A DNA stretch of 23,415 nt. Origin: an uncultured bacterium. Its GTDB lineage: Bacteria; Gemmatimonadota; Gemmatimonadetes; Longimicrobiales; RSA9. The notes below the pieces were generated by a model that saw only the letters and a list, made by a program, of their open reading frames with translations, ran no database searches and was not told the origin of the DNA. Shown piece by piece: positions 1 to 7,535 of this stretch; within the stretch, counting starts at the first letter, position 1, and the number at the start of each line of letters is the position of its first letter. The position numbers were made by a program, and so were the translations under genes. The DNA lies in assembly GCA_937995995.1 (NCBI GenBank), contig CALKIP010000134.1, positions 1-23,415 on the forward strand, given 5' to 3'.

Positions 1-86
1 AATGGATGGAGAGTTGAGTTCCAATCTGGTGGGGACAATGTTACATGAGTGACAGTTGAACCAGGTGGATCTAAAAGTATTACCGA
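1..86. other. AT-richer foreign-looking segment at the left edge (possible insertion-sequence end)
   Basis: About 43% G+C by count, against well over 60% immediately to the right. The change falls exactly where the conserved end of the ETF-QO gene on the minus strand stops matching its family. The minus-strand reading frame stays open through the segment, but the residues it would encode do not look like ETF-QO. The text resembles the non-coding end of an insertion sequence, and no transposase is visible. A chimeric assembly join would look the same. Confidence 0.5.
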
Positions 87-1745
87 GCGAGGTCCGAGGA
101 TGTCCGTCGCCTTGCAGTCGATGCAGTTCGGCGCGTTTACGACGAGGGTGTCGCCGTCGCGCTCGTAGACGCCGGCCGGGCAGAGGTGCACGTACAGCTC
201 GGCGATTTCCTCGGGGATGTCCTTGCCGATGATCAGGTGCGAGGGGATGTCGTCGCGCGTCTTGTTCCCCGACTTGAAGACCGCATCCACCTTCTGGAAG
301 GTGAGCTTGCCATCGGCGACGAAGGTGGATTCCGGCCCGGTCGTGCGCGGCACCTCGCTGTCCGCGTGCATGTCGATCTTCCCGCCCGGGAAAGCGCCCT
401 TCGTCAGCGTCATGAGCCCGGCCTTGAGGCCGCCGACGTAGAAGCCATCCTTGAAGGCGAGCCGCATGTTGCGGCGCTCCTTGAGGTCGCTGACGATGAT
501 GCTGTCGTTCACGAGGCGATCGTACTCGGCGAGTTTTGCTGCCGAAGTGTCGTCCGCCTTGAGTGCGGCGAAGATCGCGCGCGCGGCGTAGATGCCGGAC
601 AGCATCGCGTAATGGATCCCCTTGAGCGAGGCGACCTCGACGAATCCGGCCGCATCGCCCAATATCACGAGGCCATCGCCGGAGCGGCGCTCGGGGAGTG
701 CGAAGTAGCCGCCCTCGGGGATCGTCTTCGCGCCCCACTCGACCATCTCGCCGCCCTCGAGATAGCGGCGGAAGAGGGTGTGCTGCTTCATTTTCTGCAG
801 CAGCGCGTGGACGTCGAGTGCGGCGTTGTGGTAGTCGAGTCCGGCCACGAGGCCGATGGCGACGAGGTTCGGCTCGAGCGGGTACATGAAGCTGCCGCCG
901 AACGTGTCGCGGGGGAGCGGCCAGCCGAGGGTGTGGATAATGGCGTCCAGCGGCTGCTTCGTCTCCCAGATCTCCTTGACACCCAGGGCGTAGATCTGCG
1001 GGTTCTCGTGCGTGACCTTCTGCCACTGCAGGTACGCCTGGCTGAGGAGCCCACGGGTGCCCTCGGAGAGTGCCGTGACGCGGGCGACGATGTCGGTCGG
1101 CGGCATGTAGCCGCCGGTCGGCTCGCCACTGCGGTCCAGCCCCGAGGGCGTGGTGCGGACGCCGACCACGCGGTCGCCGTCGACGAGGAGAGAGCCGGCG
1201 GGGAAGCCGGTGAAGATGTTGACCCCCGCCTCCTCGGCCCTCTCGCCGAGCCAACGCACCATCTCGGAGATGGAGGCGATGTAGTTGCCGTGGTTGCGCA
1301 TCGTGGGCGGCGCGGGCATCCGGATCGAGCCACCCTCGGTCAGCAGGTAGACGCGCTCGTTCTCGACCGGCGCACGGAAGGGGAAGTCCTCGTCCTTGAG
1401 GTCGGGAAAGAGTTCGCGGAACGCGACAGGGTTGACGACGGCGCCCGAGAGGCAATGCTCGCCGAGGCCTTCTGCCTTCTCGAGCACGGCGATCTCGATC
1501 TCGCCGATGCCGCCACCGTTCTCGTTATCCTCGCGTACCAGTCGCGCGAGCTCGATCGCGCCGGCGAGCCCGGCAGGGCCGCCGCCGACGAAGACCACAT
1601 CCATCGGAACGTGCTCTTCCTCGGGTGCTTCGTTCAGGATCAGCCGGTCGACCGGCAGCTCCGGCTGATAGTTCGCCGGCACGACGGGCCGGCCGGCCGC
1701 GCCGGTGATCTTGGCGTTGACGTTCTGCGCACCGTTGCCGTTCAT
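1..1745 (-). CDS. Electron transfer flavoprotein-ubiquinone oxidoreductase (ETF-QO), C-terminus disrupted or off-window
   Basis: ETF-QO is an inner-membrane-associated flavoprotein that takes electrons from reduced ETF, produced by acyl-CoA and amino-acid dehydrogenases, and reduces ubiquinone. Reading from the ATG at 1745 gives an uninterrupted protein of about 553 residues down to base ~87. It opens with a dinucleotide-binding motif (VGGGPAGLAG) for FAD, then the family blocks GEHCLSGAV, the TFGGSFMYP region, and GDAAGFVEVASLKGIHYAM. The C-terminal iron-sulfur region is present (LCPAGVYE, then NCIDCKATD), with Thr where the family normally has the last Cys. The final conserved block of roughly 20-25 residues is missing because the composition changes at base ~86; the frame then stays open to the edge. 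The start is supported by GGTGGAG upstream. It lies 48 bases downstream of moeA on the same strand. Identity is secure; only the end is uncertain. Confidence 0.9.
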   Translation of the reverse strand, partial: MNGNGAQNVNAKITGAAGRPVVPANYQPELPVDRLILNEAPEEEHVPMDVVFVGGGPAGLAGAIELARLVREDNENGGGIGEIEIAVLEKAEGLGEHCLSGAVVNPVAFRELFPDLKDEDFPFRAPVENERVYLLTEGGSIRMPAPPTMRNHGNYIASISEMVRWLGERAEEAGVNIFTGFPAGSLLVDGDRVVGVRTTPSGLDRSGEPTGGYMPPTDIVARVTALSEGTRGLLSQAYLQWQKVTHENPQIYALGVKEIWETKQPLDAIIHTLGWPLPRDTFGGSFMYPLEPNLVAIGLVAGLDYHNAALDVHALLQKMKQHTLFRRYLEGGEMVEWGAKTIPEGGYFALPERRSGDGLVILGDAAGFVEVASLKGIHYAMLSGIYAARAIFAALKADDTSAAKLAEYDRLVNDSIIVSDLKERRNMRLAFKDGFYVGGLKAGLMTLTKGAFPGGKIDMHADSEVPRTTGPESTFVADGKLTFQKVDAVFKSGNKTRDDIPSHLIIGKDIPEEIAELYVHLCPAGVYERDGDTLVVNAPNCIDCKATDILGPRSVILLDPPGSTVTHVTLSPPDWNSTLHP

Positions 1746-1793
1746 TGACTCCACCGTCCCCTCTTCCACATTGAACCGCGAGAACGCGACAAA

Positions 1794-3308
1794 TTACGTC
1801 GCCGTGACGGAAAACCCCAAATCGGATGAAGCAGGATCACCGGGCGGGATCGGGATGGCGACGATGTCCTGACCCGGCTCGATGGCCTCGACACCTTCCG
1901 GGACGACGAGGAGTGCATCCGCGGAAGCGACGGAGGACAGAATGCCCGATCCCTGGGCCCCGGTCAACCACGCGCGCGGCGGGCCGTCGCCGTCCACCTC
2001 GAGGCGAGCTCTGGGGAAGTGCGTGAGGCCCCTTGCCCCGGGGATGCGCTCGCCCGCGCGTGCGCGCAGCGTGGGCGTGTGAAGCACGCGCCGGCCGAGC
2101 ATGCGGCGCAGTGCCGGCCGCACCATGACCTCGAAGGTCACCAGCGCCGAGACCGGGTTGCCGGCGAGGCCGAAGACCGGTACCCCCTCGAGGCGGCCGA
2201 AGGAGAACGGGCTGCCCGGGCGCATGCGCACGCGCCAGAAGTCGAGCTCGAAGCCGAGTTCGTCGAGGGCGTCCTTGATCAGGTCGTGCTCGCCCACGCT
2301 CGCGCCCGCCGTAGTGATGAGCGCATCGGCACCGAGGGCCGCCCGCAGGTGTTCGCGCAGGCTGCGGGCGTCATCGGCGGCGATCCCGAGCGGGACCGGT
2401 TCGCAGCCGGTCGCGGCGACGGCGGCGGCCAGGGCGTAGCTGTTCGAATTGACGATCCGTCGACCCGCGACCACCTCGTCGAAACGGTCGAGGTCGACCA
2501 ATTCGTCACCGTTGGCCAGGATCGCGACGCGCGGCCTGCGATGTACGCGGACCACGGCATGGCCAGTCGCCGCGAGGATGCCGATCTCGGCGGGACGCAG
2601 CACTTGGCCGGCCTCGAGAACCGTCTCGCCCAGGCGCAGGTCCTCGCCGCGCCGGCGGATGTTTCGGCCTGCATCGCCATCGCTGAAGATACGGATGAGC
2701 GTGCCGGGTGCGCCGGGTGAGTGCTGCGTTGCGTCGCGGCCGGTGGTCGCGCCGATCCCGGGAGCGGACGCGGCTACTCGATCGTCACCGGCATCGGGGT
2801 CTCCCGTTCTTCCACCCGTGTCTGCGCCACCTTCGCGTTCGCCTCTGCCCGCGCCCGGCCGCACGGTCCCGCGCCCCGTCCCCGTCCATGCGTTGGTGTG
2901 CTCGACGCGCACCACCGAGTCCGCACCCTCCGGCACCGGCGCGCCGGTCATGATCTTCACCGCCTCGCCCGGTCCGAGCGGGCGGGAGGGGAACTCGCCA
3001 GCAGGGACGTCGTCGACTACGGTCAGTTCGACGGGCGCCTCGCTCGTCGCGCCGCGCACGTCTGCCGCGCGCACGGCGAAGCCGTCCATCGCACTGTTGT
3101 CCCACGGCGGCTGGTCAATGGGCGAGGTTACGGCCTCGTACAGGACGCGTCCGGCCGCCTCGAGGAGCGGAACGGACTCGACCTCGAGAGGGCGCACCAC
3201 GGCCAGGATCCGCTCGAGCGCCTCGGGGATGTCAAGCCAGTCGGCGCGTGCGGCGTGCCAGCCGCCCACGGACTCCGGCCTTCGTGTGGCGTGTCCGCTC
3301 TCACTCAC
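1794..3308 (-). CDS. moeA: Molybdopterin molybdenumtransferase MoeA with a low-complexity insertion
   Basis: MoeA inserts molybdate (or tungstate) into adenylylated molybdopterin, completing the metal-dithiolene cofactor in the cytoplasm. Family motifs are all visible in order: PPWDNSAMDG (residues ~67-76), GEAVKIMTGAPVP, NIRRRGEDL, NGDEL (~266-270), TTAGASVGEHD (~332-342) and GNPVSA (~383-388). Against the usual ~400 residues this one has about 504. Much of the excess is a Gly/Arg/Asp/Ala-rich stretch at residues ~140-202, between VRVEHT and IRIFSDGD. I chose the GTG at 3308 because GAGGAGG sits five bases before it. The frame is open further, to a GTG at 3422 and an ATG at 3365, but neither has a good ribosome binding site. 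It follows mobA on the same strand, and the two products act in consecutive cofactor steps. Function is confident; the exact start is not. Confidence 0.92.
   Translation of the reverse strand: MSESGHATRRPESVGGWHAARADWLDIPEALERILAVVRPLEVESVPLLEAAGRVLYEAVTSPIDQPPWDNSAMDGFAVRAADVRGATSEAPVELTVVDDVPAGEFPSRPLGPGEAVKIMTGAPVPEGADSVVRVEHTNAWTGTGRGTVRPGAGRGEREGGADTGGRTGDPDAGDDRVAASAPGIGATTGRDATQHSPGAPGTLIRIFSDGDAGRNIRRRGEDLRLGETVLEAGQVLRPAEIGILAATGHAVVRVHRRPRVAILANGDELVDLDRFDEVVAGRRIVNSNSYALAAAVAATGCEPVPLGIAADDARSLREHLRAALGADALITTAGASVGEHDLIKDALDELGFELDFWRVRMRPGSPFSFGRLEGVPVFGLAGNPVSALVTFEVMVRPALRRMLGRRVLHTPTLRARAGERIPGARGLTHFPRARLEVDGDGPPRAWLTGAQGSGILSSVASADALLVVPEGVEAIEPGQDIVAIPIPPGDPASSDLGFSVTAT
2703..2891 (-). 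other. Low-complexity insertion inside MoeA
   Basis: About 63 codons rich in Gly, Arg, Asp, Ala and Thr separate two conserved MoeA blocks. The reading frame is kept and both flanks align with the family, so this looks like an in-frame expansion of a loop and not a frameshift. Confidence 0.75.
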
Positions 3309-3458
3309 CCACACCTCCTCGTCGGCTATGACCTCGGGACGGCTCCGCTGCCCTTCCTTCGACATTGGAGCGACGGTAGTCGAGTCCGAGACCTCAGGTT
3401 TTGAGTGCCTGGTCGCAGGCACCCGAACGCCCGGTCGGCGCCATCCGCAGGCGTCGGT

Positions 3459-4094
3459 CTAGTAGCCAGGCTCTGCCTCTACACGCCGTGCCGCGAGCCG
3501 TTCGGCGTGCTCACGCTCCTCCCGGGTGTTCACGTTCAGGAAGAGGACGTCGGGGTCTCCGTAGCCGAGCACCTCGGCCCGTGGGACGCGGCGAACGACC
3601 ACATCGTCGAAGAAGCCGACGATGTGGCGCTCGCCTCGGGCGAGCTCCGCCTCGATCGCCGGGATGCAGCCGACACCGTAGTAGGCACAAAGCGGCTCGA
3701 CGCCGCGGCGGCCGCCGCTCTCGGGCGCTACGATGTCCGCGCCATCGGCCTCGGAGAGGAGCCGGCGCAGCAGGGCGGGGGAGAGGAACGGCATGTCGCA
3801 GGCGACGGCGAGCGTGCCCGCCCGCCCCTCTTCCCGCGCCCACAGCAGCGCGGTCAGGATCCCGCCGAGCACGCCGAGCCCTGGCCTCGCGTCCGGCCGC
3901 GTCTGCAACCCGAGATCCGCGAAGAGCGTCTCGTCGTTCGCGACGAGGACGGGATCGACGGCCACGTCCAGGAGCGCGCCGTGGACCCGGTCGATGATCC
4001 GGCGGCCGCCTACGGTGGCGAGTGCCTTAGGCGAGCCGTAGCGGCGGCTCGCGCCGCCGGCCAGGATCGCACCGAACGGGCGACGACCACTCAT
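3459..4094 (-). CDS. mobA: Molybdenum cofactor guanylyltransferase MobA
   Basis: MobA joins GMP from GTP to molybdenum-molybdopterin, giving the MGD form used by formate dehydrogenases and other DMSO-reductase-family enzymes. The 211-residue length is normal. The N-terminal nucleotidyltransferase signature is clear: LAGGASRRYGSPK at residues 11-23, matching the family pattern LAGGxSxRxGxxK. ACDMPFLSP near residue 100 supplies the metal and nucleotide-binding Asp typical of the fold, and VNVNTREE near the C-terminus is also characteristic. The ATG overlaps the fdhD stop by four bases (ATGA), so the two are probably translationally coupled. AGGAGG lies seven bases upstream. Some NTP-transferase relatives use other substrates, but the setting between fdhD and moeA supports MobA. 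Confidence 0.93.
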   Translation of the reverse strand: MSGRRPFGAILAGGASRRYGSPKALATVGGRRIIDRVHGALLDVAVDPVLVANDETLFADLGLQTRPDARPGLGVLGGILTALLWAREEGRAGTLAVACDMPFLSPALLRRLLSEADGADIVAPESGGRRGVEPLCAYYGVGCIPAIEAELARGERHIVGFFDDVVVRRVPRAEVLGYGDPDVLFLNVNTREEREHAERLAARRVEAEPGY

Positions 4095-4858
4095 GGCCGC
4101 GCCTCCTGCCCCAACAACGGTGTGGGCACCGCAGCCCCCGGGGCGTAAATCGCGGCGCCCTTGCCTGCGGCTCGGACCACAATCGGGATCCCCGCCGTCC
4201 CCGCTATGGCCAAGGCCAGTGTGGTGGGGACCGAGCGGGTGGCGATCCAGCCGAGCCCCGCACGTGCCGCCTTGTACGCGATCTCTCCGCTGACACGTGA
4301 GGTGACGACGAGTCCGAGCTCCGCGAGCCGCCGCCCGTCCAGGAGTGCGCGGCCGATCACCTTGTCGACGGCGTTGTGCCGGCCGACCTCCTCGACACGT
4401 CCGTAGAGGCGCGTCCCGTCGCTCAGTGCGGCGGAGTGCATGCCACCGGTGTCACGATACTGTTCCGCCGCGGCGTAGATTTCTCGGAAGAGGTCGGAAA
4501 AGTCGGCGCCGGACGGGACCTGGCCTGCTGCGTCGCGGGTCTGGATCCGTGACGGGTCGCACCGGACGAAGTGGAGCAGGCCGCAGCCGTGTACGCGGCG
4601 GTGCTCCCTCTCGACGTCGACGCGGGCGAGTCGCTCCGGTGGCAAGCTGACACGGGCGCCGAAGAGGCCGTCGTCCTCGAACGCCTGCACTACGGGCGGC
4701 GAATCCCCGGCCTCGAGGTACCCTTCGGCAAGGAGCCAACCCATGACGAGCGCCTCCAGGTGCTCGGGCGTGCAGGACCACGGTGTTTCGTGGCGACCTT
4801 CGATCTCCAGGCGGAACGGCGCCTCGGGCACCGCGCCCGTGCGGAGCGTGGTCGTCAT
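4091..4858 (-). CDS. fdhD: Formate dehydrogenase accessory sulfurtransferase FdhD
   Basis: FdhD carries sulfur from a cysteine desulfurase to the MGD cofactor of formate dehydrogenase and is required for that enzyme's activity. The 255-residue protein shows the family blocks GGMHSAALSD, VGRHNAVDKVIG and the following SGEIAYKAARAG and TRSVPT segments. The active-site loop reads GCGLL: Cys92 is kept, but the second cysteine of the CxxC pair known from E. coli FdhD is Leu95. The next cysteine is Cys100. The ATG at 4858 has GAGGGGA upstream, and the gene starts 16 bases after the YIP1-like gene ends, so it is probably in the same transcript. It overlaps mobA by four bases. Its presence implies a molybdenum- or tungsten-dependent formate dehydrogenase elsewhere in the genome; none lies in this window. 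Confidence 0.93.
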   Translation of the reverse strand: MTTTLRTGAVPEAPFRLEIEGRHETPWSCTPEHLEALVMGWLLAEGYLEAGDSPPVVQAFEDDGLFGARVSLPPERLARVDVEREHRRVHGCGLLHFVRCDPSRIQTRDAAGQVPSGADFSDLFREIYAAAEQYRDTGGMHSAALSDGTRLYGRVEEVGRHNAVDKVIGRALLDGRRLAELGLVVTSRVSGEIAYKAARAGLGWIATRSVPTTLALAIAGTAGIPIVVRAAGKGAAIYAPGAAVPTPLLGQEARP

Positions 4859-4874
4859 CGCTCGTCCCCTCTCG

Positions 4875-5393
4875 TCAAAGCCGGATGAGCATGTGGACGA
4901 ATCCCCTCAGGATCAGGTACGGGATGAAGCCGACGATCGCCGTGAGCAGCGCGCGGCCGGTGCCGAAGTCGAGCGCCTGCCGGATCGCGACGATCACGGC
5001 GATCAGGATCCAGAACGCCACGAGGAGGTTGACGAGCCAGCCGAGGAGCGGGATGACCCCGATCAGGTAGAGGATGCCGGGCGCCTGTGCGAAGCCGATC
5101 GTGCGGAGCAGCTCGCCCCAGGTGGCCGTCCCGCCGAAGAGCTTGTCGCCGACCAGGTAGGCCACTCCGGACCAGAGCAGCCAGCCGATGTAGGCAGAGA
5201 GAATACCGGTGATGATGCCGCCCATCCCTGCACCGGCACCGCCGATCGCGCCAGCCACGGCGACCAGGCCGACGACGAGTGCGGCCTGGCCCGTGGCGTC
5301 GGTGTCGGCCTCGACCTCGTCGTAAACGTTGCTTCGCAGCATGGCCGCACCGATCATGCGATCCGTCAGGGTGCTGCGCCTGGCTTGCTCCAT
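4875..5393 (-). CDS. YIP1-family-like integral membrane protein
   Basis: A 172-residue inner-membrane protein. After a short polar N-terminus (residues 1-33) come about five hydrophobic segments, near 36-53, 58-82, 103-117, 119-137 and 147-165, the second rich in Gly. The pattern, with the GELLRTIGFAQAPGIL stretch between the second and third helices, resembles bacterial YIP1-family proteins, whose function is generally unknown. The start is strongly supported by GGAGGT a few bases before the ATG. It is the first gene of the run leading to fdhD, mobA and moeA, only 16 bases ahead of fdhD. I see no metal-binding motif, so a role in the cofactor pathway would be only an inference from position. 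Confidence 0.8.
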   Translation of the reverse strand: MEQARRSTLTDRMIGAAMLRSNVYDEVEADTDATGQAALVVGLVAVAGAIGGAGAGMGGIITGILSAYIGWLLWSGVAYLVGDKLFGGTATWGELLRTIGFAQAPGILYLIGVIPLLGWLVNLLVAFWILIAVIVAIRQALDFGTGRALLTAIVGFIPYLILRGFVHMLIRL

Positions 5394-5533
5394 GGACAGA
5401 CCTCCGAACGGGTGGGCAGATCGACCTCGAAGATAGGCGATCGCGGCGGCGCCTGAAAGGGAATGCCCGGCATTGATGTTGCGGCCGCCTCCGCCCGGTG
5501 TTCCCTGTCCAGATTCAGCCAGGAGGAGTCGCT

Positions 5534-6391
5534 ATGGCGCGGTACGGAAGAGAGTACATGGGTGGCCTACGCCGCGGTGGACGGCGGAGGATGCATCAGC
5601 CGGCGTACGGCGAGGAGTACGGGCGCGTGTATGGCTACGGCGCGGAGCCGTACGATTACGAGTTCGGCGGCCGCGGCTGGCCGTACCAGGAGTCGTACAG
5701 CCGGCGCCGCTATCGGGCCGGGCGTCGCGGCCGCATCTTCGGCGGAAGATACGAGCAGGAGATGAGGCGTCCCGAGGCGTACGGCGCAGACTACGGCTAC
5801 GAATACGAGTACGGCCGAGCCGGCGCGCCCGGGTACCGGCGAGGAGGCATGGGCATGCGCGGGCGCGGCATGGAGCGACAGGGCCGAATGTTCCGGGGCC
5901 GGACGATGCCCGCGGATCTCGGGTACGAGGGCGAGTTTGCCGGGCGCCCCTACGGCGGACGCATGATCGAGCGCGGCTACGAGCGCAGGGCCGGGATGGG
6001 TGCGGCGGACTACGATATCGAGCTGACCAGCCGTGCGGGCATGCTCTCCGGCCACACGCCGCCGGACCGGTGGCCGGACATAGGCCACGATACGGACATG
6101 CGGCCGTCGCGTGAGCGCCGCATGAGTGACGACGAGATCCGCGAGACGGTCCTGGAGAACCTATTCCAGGACACGTGGGTCGATCCTGAGAACATCGATG
6201 TGGAAGTGAATCAGGGCGTCGTCACCCTGACGGGCGATGTGCGCGATTTCATGGAGGCACGCTACGCCTGGGACGATGCCTGGGAGAGTGCGGGCGTCCG
6301 TGGCGTGATCAACAATCTGACGGTCCGCACCGATCGACCGCAGGAGGAGATGGAGCTGCCGCAGACGGCCGGCGCCCGAAAATCCCGGTAG
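5534..6391 (+). CDS. Tyr/Arg/Gly-rich low-complexity protein with a C-terminal BON domain
   Basis: The 285-residue protein has two parts. Residues 1 to about 195 are low complexity, dominated by Arg (about 39), Gly and Tyr (about 22), with recurring RGG, GYG, YEYEYG and RRGG units. There is no lysine in this part and no signal peptide. The C-terminal ~85 residues form a BON domain: an alpha-helical start (SDDEIRETVLENLF), then VEVNQGVVTLTGDV and a helix ending in VRGVINNLTV. BON domains are known from OsmY-like proteins and are linked to membrane or ligand binding; the low-complexity part has no function I recognise. I chose the ATG at 5534 because AGGAGG precedes it; a GTG at 5498 in the same frame has no such site. 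It is divergent from the YIP1-like gene and convergent with tupC. Confidence 0.82.
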   Translation: MARYGREYMGGLRRGGRRRMHQPAYGEEYGRVYGYGAEPYDYEFGGRGWPYQESYSRRRYRAGRRGRIFGGRYEQEMRRPEAYGADYGYEYEYGRAGAPGYRRGGMGMRGRGMERQGRMFRGRTMPADLGYEGEFAGRPYGGRMIERGYERRAGMGAADYDIELTSRAGMLSGHTPPDRWPDIGHDTDMRPSRERRMSDDEIRETVLENLFQDTWVDPENIDVEVNQGVVTLTGDVRDFMEARYAWDDAWESAGVRGVINNLTVRTDRPQEEMELPQTAGARKSR

Positions 6392-6422
6392 GAGCGCGCG
6401 GCTCGCCCAGGGCCTTACCCGG

Positions 6423-7535
6423 CTAACCCGCTCCGTACACCCGCACCGCCGTGGCCTTGAGCTGCGCCACGAGCTCGGATCCGGACGCGAGCTCGAGTGC
6501 CGCGGCGGCGCGGCGTGTGACGAGGGCGGTCAGGGCGACGTCGCCTTCCAGGCGCACGCGGACCAGCCCGCCACTCGGACTCAGCGACGCCACGCGCACC
6601 CGCAGCCGGTTCTGGGCACTCGTCTCGGCACGTGCGTCGAGGCACGAGAGGATCACATCCTCGGGCCGGTAGGCCACGTTCACCGAGGCTCCGCAAGGGA
6701 GATTATCGTCCGCGGCCGCGAAGATGCGCGCGGATCCATCGCCACGCAGTGTGACGACCAGCAGCCCGTCCTCCCGCCCGGCCACCGTCCCGCCCAGAAG
6801 GAGCTCCGCACCGGTGAAGGTGGCGACGAATGGTGTGGCCGGCTCGAGCACGATCCCGTCCGGCTCACCCGTCTGCACGACGCGCCCCCTTTCCAGCACC
6901 GCGATGCGATCGGCCAGCGCGAACGCGTCCGCGGGATCATGAGTGATCAGGACGACGGCGCCGGCGTGTGCACGGATCAGTCGCTCCAGGTCTTCTCTGA
7001 AACGGCGACGCACGGTAACGTCCAGGTTCGCAGTCGGCTCGTCGAGGAGCAGGACCTCCGGGCGCGGTGCCAATGCGCGGGCCAGCGCCACCCGTTGCGC
7101 CTCTCCGCCCGAGAGGGCGTGCACCGATTCGCGGGCCAGGGGCATGAGGTCGAGGAGTTCGAGGATCTCCGCGACACGGCGCTCGCGCTCGGCGCGCGCC
7201 ACGCCACGCGCCTTGAGCCCGAAGGCGACGTTGGCCTGGACCGTTCCCGTGAAGAGGTACGGCCGCTGGAATACGCCGGCGACGCGTCGTCGTGCCTCGC
7301 GGTCGCCGGGAGCGATGGCGCGGCCATCGAGAAGCACCCGTCCCGCGTCGGGCGCCTCGACGGCGAGCAGGAGACGGAACAGCGTGGACTTGCCAGCTCC
7401 GTTCGGTCCCAGGACGGCGAGCACCTCACCGGAGTCGACGCCCAGGGAATCGACATCGAGTACGACCCTACCGCCGTAGACGCGCCGCAGTCCATCCGCT
7501 CGAAGCAGGCTCACGTCGGCCTCACAACGGCTCAT
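6423..7535 (-). CDS. tupC: Tungstate/molybdate-type ABC transporter ATP-binding protein
   Basis: The ATPase that powers the TupAB importer. In the 370-residue product, the Walker A motif GPNGAGKST is at ~43-51, followed by a Q-loop (GVFQRPYLF), the signature LSGGEAQRVALARAL, Walker B (VLLLDEPT) and the H-loop (ITHD). After residue ~235 comes a C-terminal region with the beta-rich pattern of a TOBE/MOP-like regulatory domain, as in molybdate and tungstate ATPases. The ATG at 7535 overlaps the end of the permease gene by 14 bases, which suggests coupled translation. The open frame extends to 7586, but that would lie deeper inside the permease gene. Oxyanion choice (tungstate or molybdate) rests on the neighbouring binding protein and permease, not on this subunit. 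Confidence 0.88.
   Translation of the reverse strand: MSRCEADVSLLRADGLRRVYGGRVVLDVDSLGVDSGEVLAVLGPNGAGKSTLFRLLLAVEAPDAGRVLLDGRAIAPGDREARRRVAGVFQRPYLFTGTVQANVAFGLKARGVARAERERRVAEILELLDLMPLARESVHALSGGEAQRVALARALAPRPEVLLLDEPTANLDVTVRRRFREDLERLIRAHAGAVVLITHDPADAFALADRIAVLERGRVVQTGEPDGIVLEPATPFVATFTGAELLLGGTVAGREDGLLVVTLRGDGSARIFAAADDNLPCGASVNVAYRPEDVILSCLDARAETSAQNRLRVRVASLSPSGGLVRVRLEGDVALTALVTRRAAAALELASGSELVAQLKATAVRVYGAG

Noticed and set aside
186..1748. A 520-residue open frame on the plus strand
   Set aside because: It lies wholly antisense to ETF-QO, whose minus-strand translation shows clear family motifs. Long antisense frames are expected at this G+C.
6392..6422. Terminator between the convergent BON and tupC genes
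   Set aside because: I could not find a stem with enough pairing in the 31-base gap.
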